A DNA stretch of 64,000 nucleotides from positions 434,001 to 498,000 of the forward strand of contig CP099432.1 in assembly GCA_024114885.1 (NCBI GenBank), in the 5' to 3' direction. The notes beneath the pieces were generated by a model. The model saw nothing but the letters and a program-made list of their open reading frames with translations, had not been told where the DNA came from and searched no databases. The translations under genes and the position numbers were made by a program. Source of the stretch: Septoria linicola. Lineage: Eukaryota > Ascomycota > Dothideomycetes > Mycosphaerellales > Mycosphaerellaceae. Shown here one piece after another: positions 11,681 through 22,250 of the stretch (position 1 is the stretch's first letter; each line of letters starts with the position of its first letter).

Positions 11681-11744
11681 GTATGTTTCTATTATTAATA
11701 GAGCTTCGCGCTTTATAACCGAAATCCGCTAAGCTACTAAATAG
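11681..11744 (+). other. Helitron intron 4 (hairpin intron, 64 nt)
   Basis: Consensus donor GTATGT, left arm TTTCTATTATTAATAGAG, right arm CTTTATAACCGAAAT, then CCGCTAAG and ACTAAATAG acceptor. Phase 2. The downstream exon resumes the Rep frame. Confidence 0.75.
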
Positions 11745-12252
11745 TAATACATTTATAGACCTTTAGAGTAGATATATCTTTATAGTTAATCTAGAAGCCG
11801 ACTATTAATACGCTAGATAGCGTACGCGTAGAACCTATAATATATAGATAGATAAGCTTCGTAATACCCTTAGTAACCTCTCTAATATAGTTAATCGTAT
11901 TTAATAGTATATCTATATAGACTCCTATTATTAGGCTTATAAGAAGAGAGCTCCTCTAGATATACCTAAGTCCTATCGATTCTATTTCCTCTATACTACT
12001 AGTCCTACGCGTATAGATAAGAGTCGTAACCTAAACTACTTTAGCTTCTATACTACTTCTAACGATAGTATAATAAACTTATATAATCCTACTATCGCTC
12101 TCGCTTAGTATATAAATACCGATATCTCTCTCTATACTATAGTCTACGCTATACTAAACTACGTCGCTAAGTATACTACTAAGGACGAGCTAAGTACTAG
12201 ATTATATTAATAGATCGCTCTTTAGTTAGCTCTATACTTAACTAAGAGTAAT

Positions 12253-12317
12253 ATAAGTCTACTATTTCTATTACTAATAGAGAAGCCTATATTATAACTA
12301 AAATCGCTAACCTTTAG
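12253..12317 (+). other. Helitron intron 5, donor GT mutated to AT
   Basis: ATAAGT stands where GTAAGT is expected, then TTTCTATTACTAATAGAG, the right arm ATTATAACTAAAAT, branch site CGCTAACC and TTTAG. Phase 0: taking 12,253 as the donor joins the upstream exon to the frame that reads KLINYIIVERD. The first base change G to A is what RIP would produce. Confidence 0.7.
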
Positions 12318-12619
12318 TAGCCTACTCTATCGTTCGCTACTAAGTTAATAAACTATATAATCGTAGAACGAGATTAGTCTATATAGGAAGTCTCTTATAT
12401 CCTATTTAGTATTCTCTTCTACTAAAGTAGCTAGGAGGATATTAGTTTCGACTACTACCTAGAGAGAGAGATTAGGACTATCCTTTAATTAGACGAAGAT
12501 AGTAATAATACTATAAGATCCGTCTTAGAAAAGTATATATCTCGCCTATTAGAGTTTACTAATACGCTACTATTTAAGTTCCTAATACTCTTTAAATACT
12601 TACCTCGAAAGGTTATATA

Positions 12620-12682
12620 GTATATATTTCTATTATAATACGTAGGCTACTATTTATAACGGAAATCGCTAATAGCTTATAG
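12620..12682 (+). other. Helitron intron 6 (hairpin intron, 63 nt)
   Basis: Donor GTATAT, arms TTTCTATTATAATACG and TATTTATAACGGAAAT, branch site CGCTAAT, acceptor CTTATAG. Phase 2; splicing joins the upstream frame ending LPRKVI to a frame reading YLRPYVK. Confidence 0.8.
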
Positions 12683-13261
12683 CCTAAGACCTTACGTAAA
12701 ACTACGTATTATATCGTATCTACCTTACTATAAGGTAGACTCTTAGAGTAAGGACTACGAGGTATTCTACTATATAAAGATCGTCCTCTATTATCTCTTT
12801 CGTTAGTATCCGACGTTACTATATAGGTATTATACGATATAGGCTTCCGCCTACGCTAAGTATATAATAAACTATAAGAATCGCTATAACTTTAACTATA
12901 TAGACGTCTACGTACTCGCTACTTAAGTAGATAACTTCGACGAGTTTAGCTTTCCTTTATAGTAAGAAGAAGATATATTTAAAGACGTAATAGTATAGTT
13001 AGCTATAGAGACTATATATCGTAACCTAGTAGTACGATTCGAGGATCCTAATAACCTTAGTAAGTAGATAGAGGACTAGTAATATAACTAGATGTTCTAT
13101 ATAGATAAATATAATAAGCGTATATAAGGTTTGAATATCTACGACGAACACGAATAGTAGAAGTACGCTAAGCGATAATATCTCTAAGTATTACGTATAC
13201 GCTAGTACTCGTAGAAGGTAGTTAATCTTTTAGTAGAGAAGTAGCGTATAATCTACTAGTA

Positions 13262-13322
13262 GTAAGTATTTCTATTATACTATAACTACTATACTTTATA
13301 ATAGAAACCGCTAATAGCCTAG
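13262..13322 (+). other. Helitron intron 7 (hairpin intron, 61 nt)
   Basis: Perfect donor GTAAGT, arms TTTCTATTATACTATA and TATACTTTATAATAGAAA, branch site CGCTAAT, acceptor GCCTAG. Phase 2; the downstream exon leads straight into helicase Walker A. Confidence 0.85.
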
Positions 13323-14007
13323 AGTTATAAATTACTTCTAAGATACTAAAGCTAGCTATCTACTATAGTAGATCCTTCTTAATATCGATAGACCTACTAG
13401 TACTAGTAAGTTATTTATTATCTAGGTACTCTTAGCGTATCTATAGGATCTCTTATATTAGAAGATTATTATACGATACGTACCTACTAGCGCTATATCC
13501 TTTAGTATTAGTAGTAGTACGCTATACTCTCTCTTTAAGCTACTATTTAGTAATTAGCTATTCTAAGCTCTTAAATCTAGCTAACTATACGCTCTCTAAT
13601 AAAGGCTCTAGTATATACGATATATAATTATCGATAAAAAGAGTATAGTTAGCCTTACTACTCTTTATATAATAGACCTCTAATTAAAGAAAGTAAAGAG
13701 TAATAACTAACTCTTTAGTAGTCTAAGTATACTACTTTTTAGCGACTTCTAGTAGCTTCCTTCTATTAAGAATAAGGCGCTATTCTATAATATCTAGTAG
13801 TATAAACTAGATAGTCTACTACGCGATAGTATAACTCTCTAGGATATCTTTAGTTACTATAAGTATTAGGCCTTTAATAAAACTATCGTCCTAAGCGTAT
13901 AGTAGAGATAGTACGTAGACTAGTATATATTCTCTACTACTCTATATACTCTCTATAGTTATATAGTATCTTATAAGTATTAGGAGACTCTTTTAACCTA
14001 CTACTAG

Positions 14008-14067
14008 GTATGTCTTTCTATAATAAAGAGTACTACCTACTCTATAACGAAAATACTAACTCGCTAG
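14008..14067 (+). other. Helitron intron 8 (hairpin intron, 60 nt)
   Basis: Donor GTATGT, arms CTTTCTATAATAAAGAGT and ACTCTATAACGAAAAT, branch site TACTAACTC, acceptor CGCTAG. Phase 0; the downstream exon reads ANLSFTKIYQF, a recognisable helicase segment. Confidence 0.85.
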
Positions 14068-14121
14068 GCTAATCTCTCTTTTACTAAAATCTACTAGTTT
14101 AATATAGTAATCTATATATAT

Positions 14122-14951
14122 ATAGTACTAGAGCTTAAGTCTACGTCTTAGCGTAATACGCGACTCTTAATACGTTCTCTATAGTAACTTCTATTAACTA
14201 TTATACTATACTATAACGTCCTACTCTTATATAAATTAATCTAAATCGTGCTCCTAATTACTAGCTTTTAGATAAGTTTAAAGGTATAATCGTTAGACGT
14301 CGTCGTATAGGCGATATAACGACTTAAATCGCGACTAAGGAACGCGTTCCTAAATCGACTATTAAATTAGTCCTTTAATAGTATAAAGCACGCGATATAG
14401 TATAGAACAAGCCTCGTAAAGGTCGTCCTCTTAGTTATACTCCTCGAGACGCTCGCTTAATTATACGCGCTATAAGGAAGAACCCTAAGTAGATATATTA
14501 GAATATTAGAGACGATACTAGTACTAATTTTAGTACTAACGTCTTAAGAACGATCCTTTATAACTATAGGCTTTAAAACTAGTAGTATATATATCGTCTA
14601 TACTTTATAGAGGCTTATACTCGCTAACGACTATAGTAGGCCTACTTATATCGCTCTATAAACTAGTTAGATTAGCTATTTAGCGACGAGTATTCTATTA
14701 AGAAGAGGACTAGTAAGTAACGCCTCTAGGCCTTTAGTTATCTATACGAGAAATAGATAAGAGTATAGATCAAAGAGTACTCTAAGAGTAAGTAGGCCTC
14801 TATTATAGTCTAGTACTTAATTAGTAAGCGTACGAATAATATAGAGCTTATTATTATAGAACGAGATCTAGATATACTAAGAGGAGGATATATAGTAAGA
14901 TCTTATACTTAGGTACTCGAAGAGGACCTATTTCTATACTACGATAGCTAG
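14122..14951 (+). pseudogene. Tc1/mariner transposase, N-terminal part
   Basis: The frame from about 14,215 reads a Tc1-type transposase. There is a paired DNA-binding N-terminus (RVPKSTIKLVLQQYK, then RKGRPLSYTPRDARL), the first catalytic strand FSDEYSI near 14,680 (Asp kept), and IIERD and RGGYIVRSYTQVLEEDL near 14,856-14,930. A terminal inverted repeat sits upstream at about 14,122-14,155 (core AAGTCTACGTCTTAG, 14,138-14,152) and matches the one at 28,674-28,711 in inverse. The gene is cut at 14,951 by the Gypsy element and resumes at 28,215; CTAG on both sides is the likely target duplication. Stops from RIP make it inactive. Confidence 0.92.
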
Positions 14952-15231
14952 TAATAGATAATAACTACCCTAACACCAACCCTCTAGGTAGGCATAAGAG
15001 CGGCCGTTATAGAACAAGACCTGTTCGGAGAGTAATAGTCTTATAATACGTATATTAACTAGTAGTAACGAGCTTAAACTAGTAGCCCTAGGACTAATAG
15101 CCTTATACTAGGACCGTAGGACATTAAATTAATCAAGTAGAGTATACATTTCTATCTTAGAAACGAGCTACTACCTTGCTTTTATACTAAAGTTACTAAG
15201 CACGGTATATAGATAGGCCTTTGCCTTACTA
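14952..15231 (-). repeat. 3' LTR of nested Gypsy element
   Basis: Direct copy of 27,935-28,214 with scattered transitions (CCCTAACACC here, TTCTAATACT there). It contains the conserved block GCGGCCGTTATAGAACAAGA. LTR divergence is inflated by RIP and should not be used for dating. Confidence 0.95.
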
Positions 15232-15246
15232 ATCCTCCCTTTCTTA
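15232..15246 (-). promoter_or_regulatory. Polypurine tract of nested Gypsy element
   Basis: On the minus strand AAGAAAGGGAGGAT directly precedes the LTR start TAGTAAGG. It is the expected primer site for plus-strand DNA synthesis. Confidence 0.85.
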
Positions 15247-15380
15247 GTATCTAACTAGATACCTAACTACTAGTAGAGCCTTCTTAGAATTGCTTAAAAC
15301 TAGCTAGTTTTCCTATTAAAGTCTATTAAACTTTCAATTAGACGCCTATTAAATAGTTGCCTTTTCTAATAATAACTACT

Positions 15381-15395
15381 AAAAAAAAAAAAAAA
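15381..15395. repeat. A15 homopolymer
   Basis: Fifteen consecutive A on + (T on the element's coding strand) lie between the end of ORF3 and the 3' LTR. The left copy lacks it, with only GTTTTTAG at the matching place, so it expanded after the copies split. Confidence 0.85.
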
Positions 15396-15419
15396 CCTTC
15401 TTAGATCCGATTATTATTC

Positions 15420-18400
15420 GCTAGACGCTACTCTTCTACTATATTCTTAGGGATCTCCTTAGGAACAGCCTCTCTCTTCTTCGACACTAACACTTCTAAG
15501 TTACTATCCGCGCTTATAAAGCTAGCTTCGCTAAATATATACTCCTTAATATCTATAGCTATAGCGTAGGTAGTATCGAATTAAGCTTTAGCCGTAGTCT
15601 ACTATTTAGCTATATAGACCTTTAACTCCTCCTTACTTATACTAAAGAGCTTCTTTATCTCTATACTTACTACCTAATCTGCCTATAGAACTCGGCCTAC
15701 TAAGGTATCGGAAATCAAGCCTAGGCTAGTTAGAAGTACCTTAGTAGCGAAAGGTTTTGTTACTTATATAGGGTATATAGTGCCTAAAGCTATAAAGGGT
15801 ATTCGCTTACGATAGAGATATACGCTATAGACTATAGAAACGTTAATACGATTACTATTAGGTAACTTATCTAATACTTGACCCTTAGGGTAGGCTAGAA
15901 ACACTATCGGAATTATACGATACTCGTTATCTACGTAAGTATACCGCTAAGGGAGGTAGGGGTACGAAATAACTAGCGAGCCTATATTAGTATAAGGGTT
16001 CTTCTAACTAAGATTAAGGTTAGCTTTTATATCGTCGGTAATTACTAGAGCTATAGTCTCGACGAAGCCTATATTATAGCTTTGCTTATTAGAGATAATA
16101 CGCCTTACTAGCTGCTTTGCCTCCTTAGGGTTAAAGAGCCCGTTACTAGCCGCGTTAGAGGTTAGTAAAAGTCGTCCTCTATCGCTAGTATCGTCTAGAG
16201 AGATCGTAAACTAAACCTAATTAAGGCCCTTCTCCTTAAGTAGTATATTCTTGTTTAAGGCGATATACTAGAAGCCGTTAGGGTAGTTAGAACTAGCCTT
16301 ATCGTCGAAGATATAAAAGGTAGTAGATAGGTAGGCTACGTATTTAACGGTCGTATACGGAGTAGTAACTAGCTAATATAGCTATAGTAGAGGACACTAG
16401 CGAAGAAGCTATTAGGACAGCGAGTACTATATACCGCGAGACTAACTATACTAACTAATAGCCGTATTATACTATCGATATACTATAAACTCCTACCGTA
16501 TAGCTTCGAGTAAAGAGTCTAGGATCTAAAATAGGCCTCTAGTAGAAGGAGAATAAAAGAGGAAGCCGTAGTCGGTCTAGGTACCCTTATTACTATCGTA
16601 GTCTAAGAGCTCCCAAGCCTTCTAACGGACGTTAGAAGTAACTTTCAAGTCTACTTTAGTCGTAGAGAACTAAAAGAGTCCGAGATAGCTTCTATCTACC
16701 TCGCGTATTAGGGCGTTAATATCGTCCTCTAGCTCCTAAGCATTAGTACTTTTCTTGCCGCGACGAGTACGTCCTATAGGCTTAAGGAAGAAAGTATTCG
16801 CTTCTAGCTTGAACTATGTCCGGTTTTAAGCATTCTAGGCGATAAGGGCTTAGAGATCGGCTATACTACTTATCTAAATAATACGCTAGTAGAGGGTATA
16901 CGTTACTTTAGCCGTCTTTAGTAGCTTTAAACCTATAGTATCACCTATCTTAGTCGTATATTCTTTATAAAGAGGCTAGCTAAGGTACAAAGGAACATTA
17001 ATTAAAGCGTAGCTCTTAGCTACCTTCTTCTTCTCCTAGATATTATCGACCTCTTTAAGAGTACTACTAACGATTATATAGTAATAGACCTTAGAGGTAA
17101 TACTATCCTTCGTATAAGCCTAGTAACGTAGATTAGGCTCCGAGTCGCTCTCTAGCTCTATTCTACTATTATCTTCTAGTACGATTAGCGATAGGCGTTA
17201 TAAACCTAGTAGCGGCTTCGTCGTAGGTAATACTTAGTCTTATATAGGATCGCTATCGCCCGAAGCGCTTAGTATAGGAGAAGTCTCGATCGAGGTAATA
17301 ATAGGTTCTCTAGCGCGAATTCTAGTAAGTCTCCTACTCTTATAAAGGACGGGCGTAGGCTTCTTCGTAGAGCTTAGCGTTAACTTCTCTAACTAAGCTT
17401 TTAGCCTCTATATAGTACTAGGCGATACGGAATCTCTAGGACGAGGCTCTAGAGTCGTAAGTAAGTTACCTCCTCCTTCTCCTTCTTAACTAGAGTTTCG
17501 AGTAGGACTAGATAAGGATAGGCCCTTAGGCGTAGAGGAGGAGAGTCGTCTATTAGATCTTAGATTTCTAGGAGGAGGTAATAGTCTATAGGATATTAAA
17601 AGCTATCTCTCTACTACTAGGAATACGTAAGTCGGTTCTTCGAAGGTCTCTCCTTTACGCTCTCCCTTAGTAAGCTTGACTATAAATCCGTACTAATTAA
17701 GTTTATAGCCCGCCTCTAGGCGCGCTTCTCTTATCTTATAGCTAAATACGTTAACTTACGAGAGCTCTACCTTAAACTTGTTCTAGTAGCGTCTCCTATC
17801 TAAGTTCGTATTAATAAAGCCTAAGCTCTACGAGCTAGGAGTCTTCTTACTTCTCTATAGCTGAAAATGCTAGCTATAAGAGAATATGTTCGCTACCTAC
17901 TAATAGAAACGATCTTACTTTTACTACGCTAAGAAAACCTAGTCTTTAGCCTCGCTTTCTTCGAAGACGCCTTTATACTTATTTAACTATTAACGAAGGT
18001 TCCTAAGTATCTCTTTATCGTATAAGACTTAGTTAAGGAAGGGGAAGTTCTACTCGTGCCTAAACTCTATACGTAGCTACTACTAAATTAAGTTTCTCTC
18101 CTTTACTAAGTCTCGGCCTTCTTAGCATATCTTCTTTATATTATCGCGCTTTATACTCTACGCGTCAAGATACTTTAGCAAAATCTTAGTTAAGAGGCGT
18201 TTAAAGAAGTTAAATATACTAATCTTTATCTCGTCGTTTACTTCCTCGACTTACTTAAGTACTAAGTCGACGCTCTCCTCTTAGTCTTATAGTGTTTCTA
18301 GCGACAGAATAGCTTCGGTAGCGTTATTAAGGTTCGTTATACTAGTAAGAGGTCCGCTTAAAGGCTAGAAACTAACGAGAGAGCCTTCGTAGTTAGTACG

Positions 18401-18930
18401 AGCGAGCGCTATGCCTTATATAGAACTTAAAGAAACTATCTTTCGTCGTTTCTTTAAGGACTCTTATCTAGGTAGTTCTTATATAGGACTTCGAATAGGC
18501 GAGGTAGAAGGCGAAAGCGCCGGTCTTAATAAGCGTTTAGGCGTTAAAGAACGCTAGAAAGGGGAAGTCTTATTCTTTATACGCGATAGAGAAAGAGAAC
18601 GTCTTTAAATAGTCGTATTAGTAGCTTAGGGCGATATAAAGCGCGTAACTAGTAATAAGTAACTTAAATAGCGAGGAGGGTTAGGCGCGTAACTAGTTAA
18701 AGAGTTTTCTATTATATTAGTTGCCGCTTACGTGTATAAATAGCTAGATAGCGTTACTAGGTAGTAACGAAAGATAAGAACCGAACTTAATAGAAGTAAG
18801 GCTCTATAGTAACTAATTAATAGTTAATAAGGAAGAAGAGATCGTTTAGAGCGTGAAAGTAGTCTAATTATATACCTTATTATAGTAGCGTAACTACTAT
18901 TAGGATTAGGGGTCTATACGCGGAGCTTAG
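15420..18930 (-). pseudogene. Unrecognised ORF3 of the Gypsy element (right copy)
   Basis: Minus-strand counterpart of the long frame at 6,380-9,790. The beginning reads SLLPSNAIQLFIYVSGN near 18,750, and the frame can be followed toward the 3' LTR with RIP stops. It lies downstream of pol in the same transcriptional direction, separated from it by a tandem-repeat tract (19,640-19,925). No domain was recognised. Candidates include a structural or envelope-like protein or a captured host gene; no signal peptide or membrane segment was identified to support an envelope. Comparison of the two copies would allow much of the unmutated protein to be inferred. Confidence 0.7.
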
Positions 18931-19639
18931 TTACGTAAGGTTTTAGTTATTGTTTAAAAAGACAACTAAAAGTTTACTTTACCTCAACGCTTCTATAGCC
19001 GTCGTATACTACTAACGCTACTACTAACTACTATAGTATATACCTTACTATCGCCGATAAGGACTAAGACTTAGATACTATCGTCGTTACCTCTACTAAC
19101 TTAAAAGAGCCTTATTTTTCGTATACCTAGTCGGCTTACTAGATCGCGCTTTCTATATTATAAGAGACCGCTAGCGCTATAATTAATAGCTAGGAAGGAG
19201 CTATTAGAGCCGCCGTCGCTAAAGATTCAAGCTTCTTCGCCTCTAGGTAGGCTAAAAAACCTCAAACTTTAAGAATTCTCTACTAGAAACTAATATTTTT
19301 AGTAATTCCCTTAGTTAGGCGAAAATTAGTAGTAGAAAGGCCCTCGGGACAGAAAATTATTATCTTACTTCGCCGATTAGTAATAGAAAAGGGCTCTAGG
19401 AAGGTAGATCGTAGTACTAACCTTAGAAATTGCTAGTAGAAAAGAGCTTCGAGGGTATAGGTCTAGTTTAGATTTTAAGACCTAGTAGTAGAAAGTAGCT
19501 CGGGACAGCTAACCTTTATAGCGATAGTAGGCTCGGGACTTAGAAAAAGATATAGAATAGTAGGTTAGCTATTAGATATAGAATCTATACTTAAAAGTTA
19601 AGCTTAGAGAAGTAACTAGCTATATAGATACTTATCTTA

Positions 19640-19925
19640 GCTATAGAAAATAGCGTCGGGATAGTTAGGATTAGCTAGATCTCTACTAATCTAGTAAAAG
19701 AGAAGCTCGGGAAGCTTAGATTAGAGCTTAATAGTAGCTCTAGGAATAAAAAGAAGTACTCGGGATAGCTAAGATTTAGCTAGATTTCTACTAGTCTAGT
19801 AAATTACAAGCTTAGGAAGCTCCGATTAGAGCTTAATAGTAGCTTTAGGACTAAAAGAAGCGCTTAGGAAGGTTAGATTAGAGCTCGATAGTAGCTCTAG
19901 GAATAAAAGAAGCGCTTAAGATAGT
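19640..19925. repeat. Imperfect tandem repeats between Gypsy pol and ORF3
   Basis: GATTAGAGCTTAATAGTAGC recurs at about 19,714 and 19,824 and, slightly altered, at 19,876. Blocks such as CTAGTCTAGTAAA and GCTTAGGAAG recur between them, for example near 19,675 and 19,779 (about 104 bp apart). No frame is evident. This may be a regulatory or spacer tract; the left element is truncated before it. Confidence 0.7.
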
Positions 19926-19999
19926 ACGATCTTAGGAAGATTAGCCCTTTTATAGTAGAGGCTAGGCTTTAGTAGCTAGATCTTAGCTTATACCTCTAA

Positions 20000-21500
20000 T
20001 TAAGTATCGCCTATCGAATTTCTACTTCTTTAGCTCCGCTAGGCTAGCTTTAGCCTTTAGCTTACTAAGTCTTCTACTTCTTCTTTAAGCTCTATTAATA
20101 GCTAGCGTATATAACTCTCCCTTTCTTCTTAAGTTATTACTAATAGCTTACTAATAAAGATCTACGGATGCTTGTACCTAGGTAGAAGGCCTAGTTCTAT
20201 AACCTTCTCTATTAGTAGTAGTACTTCTTCTAGTTTAACCTAATCTAGAACTAGCTTTAGGTTTTCTTACGAAAAGGTATATTTCTTAAGGTCTATCCTT
20301 TTATAGATATACTTACGTTTTAAGCTATCTAATTCCTTAAGCTTATATAATATATCTCTCTATAATACTTTAGATACCCTAAAAGGGCCTTCCTACCTAA
20401 ACGTAAGCTTATAGGAGAAGCTAGTTTTTAACTTAGAGCGGTATACTAATACGAGATCTCCTTCCTTTAGTATAGTAAGGTCCGTACGGCGATGTTTATC
20501 GAAGTACGCCTTGTTCTGTTCTTAGAGACGCTATTAACGTAGTCGTCTTTCTTCTACGGTCGTTTCTATAGCTTCTAGGGCCTAAGCTCGAATCGTAAGA
20601 AGCTCCGCTCTAGTCTTAACCTTGTCCTAGTCTATAATCCGGAAGGTACGGTATTCTAGCTCGATTAGTAGTACTACGTTATAGCTAATTATAACTTCCG
20701 ACGGCGTTAAGCCGGTAGTAGAGACCGTTATCGTTCTCTCTACCTATAATACTACCGGAATATAGTCTCTAATCGAATAAAGGCTACTATTAGAGAGCTT
20801 CGAACAAGCGTCTAGTATCGTCTTATAGCCGACTTTAACGATAGTATTAGACTAAGGATAGTACAGCGAAATATTAATACGTTTGATACTATACGATAGT
20901 AGTAGCCTTTCTACGTTACTAAGGTTAGTCTTATAGTTGTCGAGGATAACTTCTATAGCCGTACCCTATCGGCAAAAGATCTCCTCCTATATAAACCTTA
21001 CTATCTATACTAAGGAGATACTCTTCGCTAGATACTAGAATATACGTGCTTCTAGCTAGCGCGATAGAGATTCGCGTACAACTATTAACGAATAGTTCTT
21101 CGAGATATATAAGCCGTCGATATACTACCTCTAGCTGACCGTAACTTAGAGCGGAATCTATAGCTCTCTAGGTACCTGTCTCCTATACTAAAGACTATAA
21201 ATAGTATATTACTAAATAGCGAGCGAGATTTAAGCCTAAACCCTATCCTACTACTATCGTTTCTAGATAAGATTATATGTCTATTTAGCGCTATAGTAAC
21301 CGTTCTTATAATAGCACGCTCTAATAATACGAGCTCGCGCTTTAGATTTATCGACAACTCGCTATAGAGGTCTAGCTACTCGCTCTTAGCGCTAGAGCTA
21401 GTTATTCTTAATATAAAATAGCCGACACTTCTTCCTTAACTACTTATACTCGTTATTAGAAACTCCCTTAGGTCTTTATATTCGTATAAGTACGAAAGCG
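20000..21500 (-). pseudogene. Gypsy integrase and C-terminal pol remnant
   Basis: The minus frame shows the integrase core: YIDGLYISKNYSLIVVRESL near 21,060-21,120, EVILDNYKTN near 20,930-20,960 (second Asp strand) and ISLYYPQSNTIVKV near 20,830-20,880. In the last, the third catalytic Glu has become Lys (AAA at 20,834-20,836). Downstream the classic C-terminal stretch is clear: QNKAYFDKHRRTDLTILKEG and then LVLVYRSKLKTSFSYKLTF, as in fungal Gypsy elements. A 90-codon open frame at 21,085-21,357 is in a different frame and is not a product. This enzyme would insert the element cDNA. Confidence 0.88.
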
Positions 21501-22250
21501 ATATTTATTAACTCCTAAGAGTAGATCCTATTAATTATAGGTAGCTCGCTCTAGATTACCTATATAGAGAAAGCGTTAACGTAAAAGGTATCGAAGAATT
21601 GTTCGTTAATTATCAGATCTATATCTTCTTCCTATTCTATAGCCTCTATATCTTTAGGCGTAATAGGCTTCCTCGATAGCGAATCCGGAGCTATATACTT
21701 CTTACTAGGGATATATATAACGTTGAAGTCGAAGAGGTAGATCTATACTAGCTAGCGCGTTATTACTATATTTAGCAAATTAGAGGCAGCTTTATTAAGC
21801 TAGTAAACGAGGGTATTTATATTAATCTCTAGTTAGAAGTATACTCCGAATAGCTATAGTTTTAGCTTCTTTAATACCTTTAGTATACTAAGGTATTCGC
21901 GCTTTCTAGTATTATATTTGACTTCTACTAGATTAAATAGGCTAGACTTATATCGAACTAGATAGCGAAGGAGTAGCTCGTCTCGATTATATTAGGAAAG
22001 CGTATATCCCTAACCTTTACTACTCGAATCTACGCCTACGACAATAAGTCCTACTCCTTCTCTATAGTTAAGAGCAACTAGGGCTAGGGCTAAAACTAGC
22101 GCCTTTAAGACGATGTCTTTAGCTAGTTAGTATTCGGTAGTCTATTAAAACTCGGTATTCTTCTATAAGAGTTTAAATAGTAGAGCGAGGATGATCGTAA
22201 AATCTTTAATCTAGACGTAGTAGTATATAACTACGCCGAGGAAGGTCCGA
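21500..22250 (-). pseudogene. Gypsy RNase H / connection region remnant
   Basis: The minus strand between RT and integrase keeps the polymerase-like frame with multiple TAG. By position it is the RNase H domain of pol; individual catalytic residues were not confidently located. It joins RT without a visible gap. Confidence 0.55.

Larger units (their letters stand above)
10232..14121 (+). pseudogene. Helitron Rep/helicase transposase gene, 5' and middle part
   Basis: Removing seven 60-65-nt introns leaves one + frame with Helitron architecture. Rep domain: LSIVYALSKPILFFIFTTID near 11,318-11,380 is the family's 'LGRPTLFLTFT' box. FQGRSSTYIYSF near 11,580-11,620 is the HUH nickase box, with both His changed to Tyr at 11,604-11,612. 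A segment near 12,060-12,200 carries NLYNPTIALA and ILNYVAKYTTKDEL. KLINYIIVERD near 12,340 follows. The PIF1-like helicase has Walker A at 13,390-13,413 reading R-P-T-S-T-S-K-L (from G-P-A-G-T-G-K-S), Walker B IIIDKKS near 13,627-13,644 (Glu to Lys), and LLFSDF*QLPSI near 13,720. The start is lost upstream to the Gypsy insertion at 10,231. The gene continues after the Tc1/mariner and Gypsy insertions, at about 28,712. Confidence 0.93.

Noticed and set aside
15381..15395. A15 run taken as a poly(A) tail of a LINE or processed copy
   Set aside because: It lies inside the LTR-bounded Gypsy element, on the strand opposite to transcription, and is missing in the sister copy.
21085..21357. 90-codon minus-strand open frame
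   Set aside because: It overlaps the Gypsy integrase in a different frame from the one carrying recognisable integrase motifs; no start context or family similarity.
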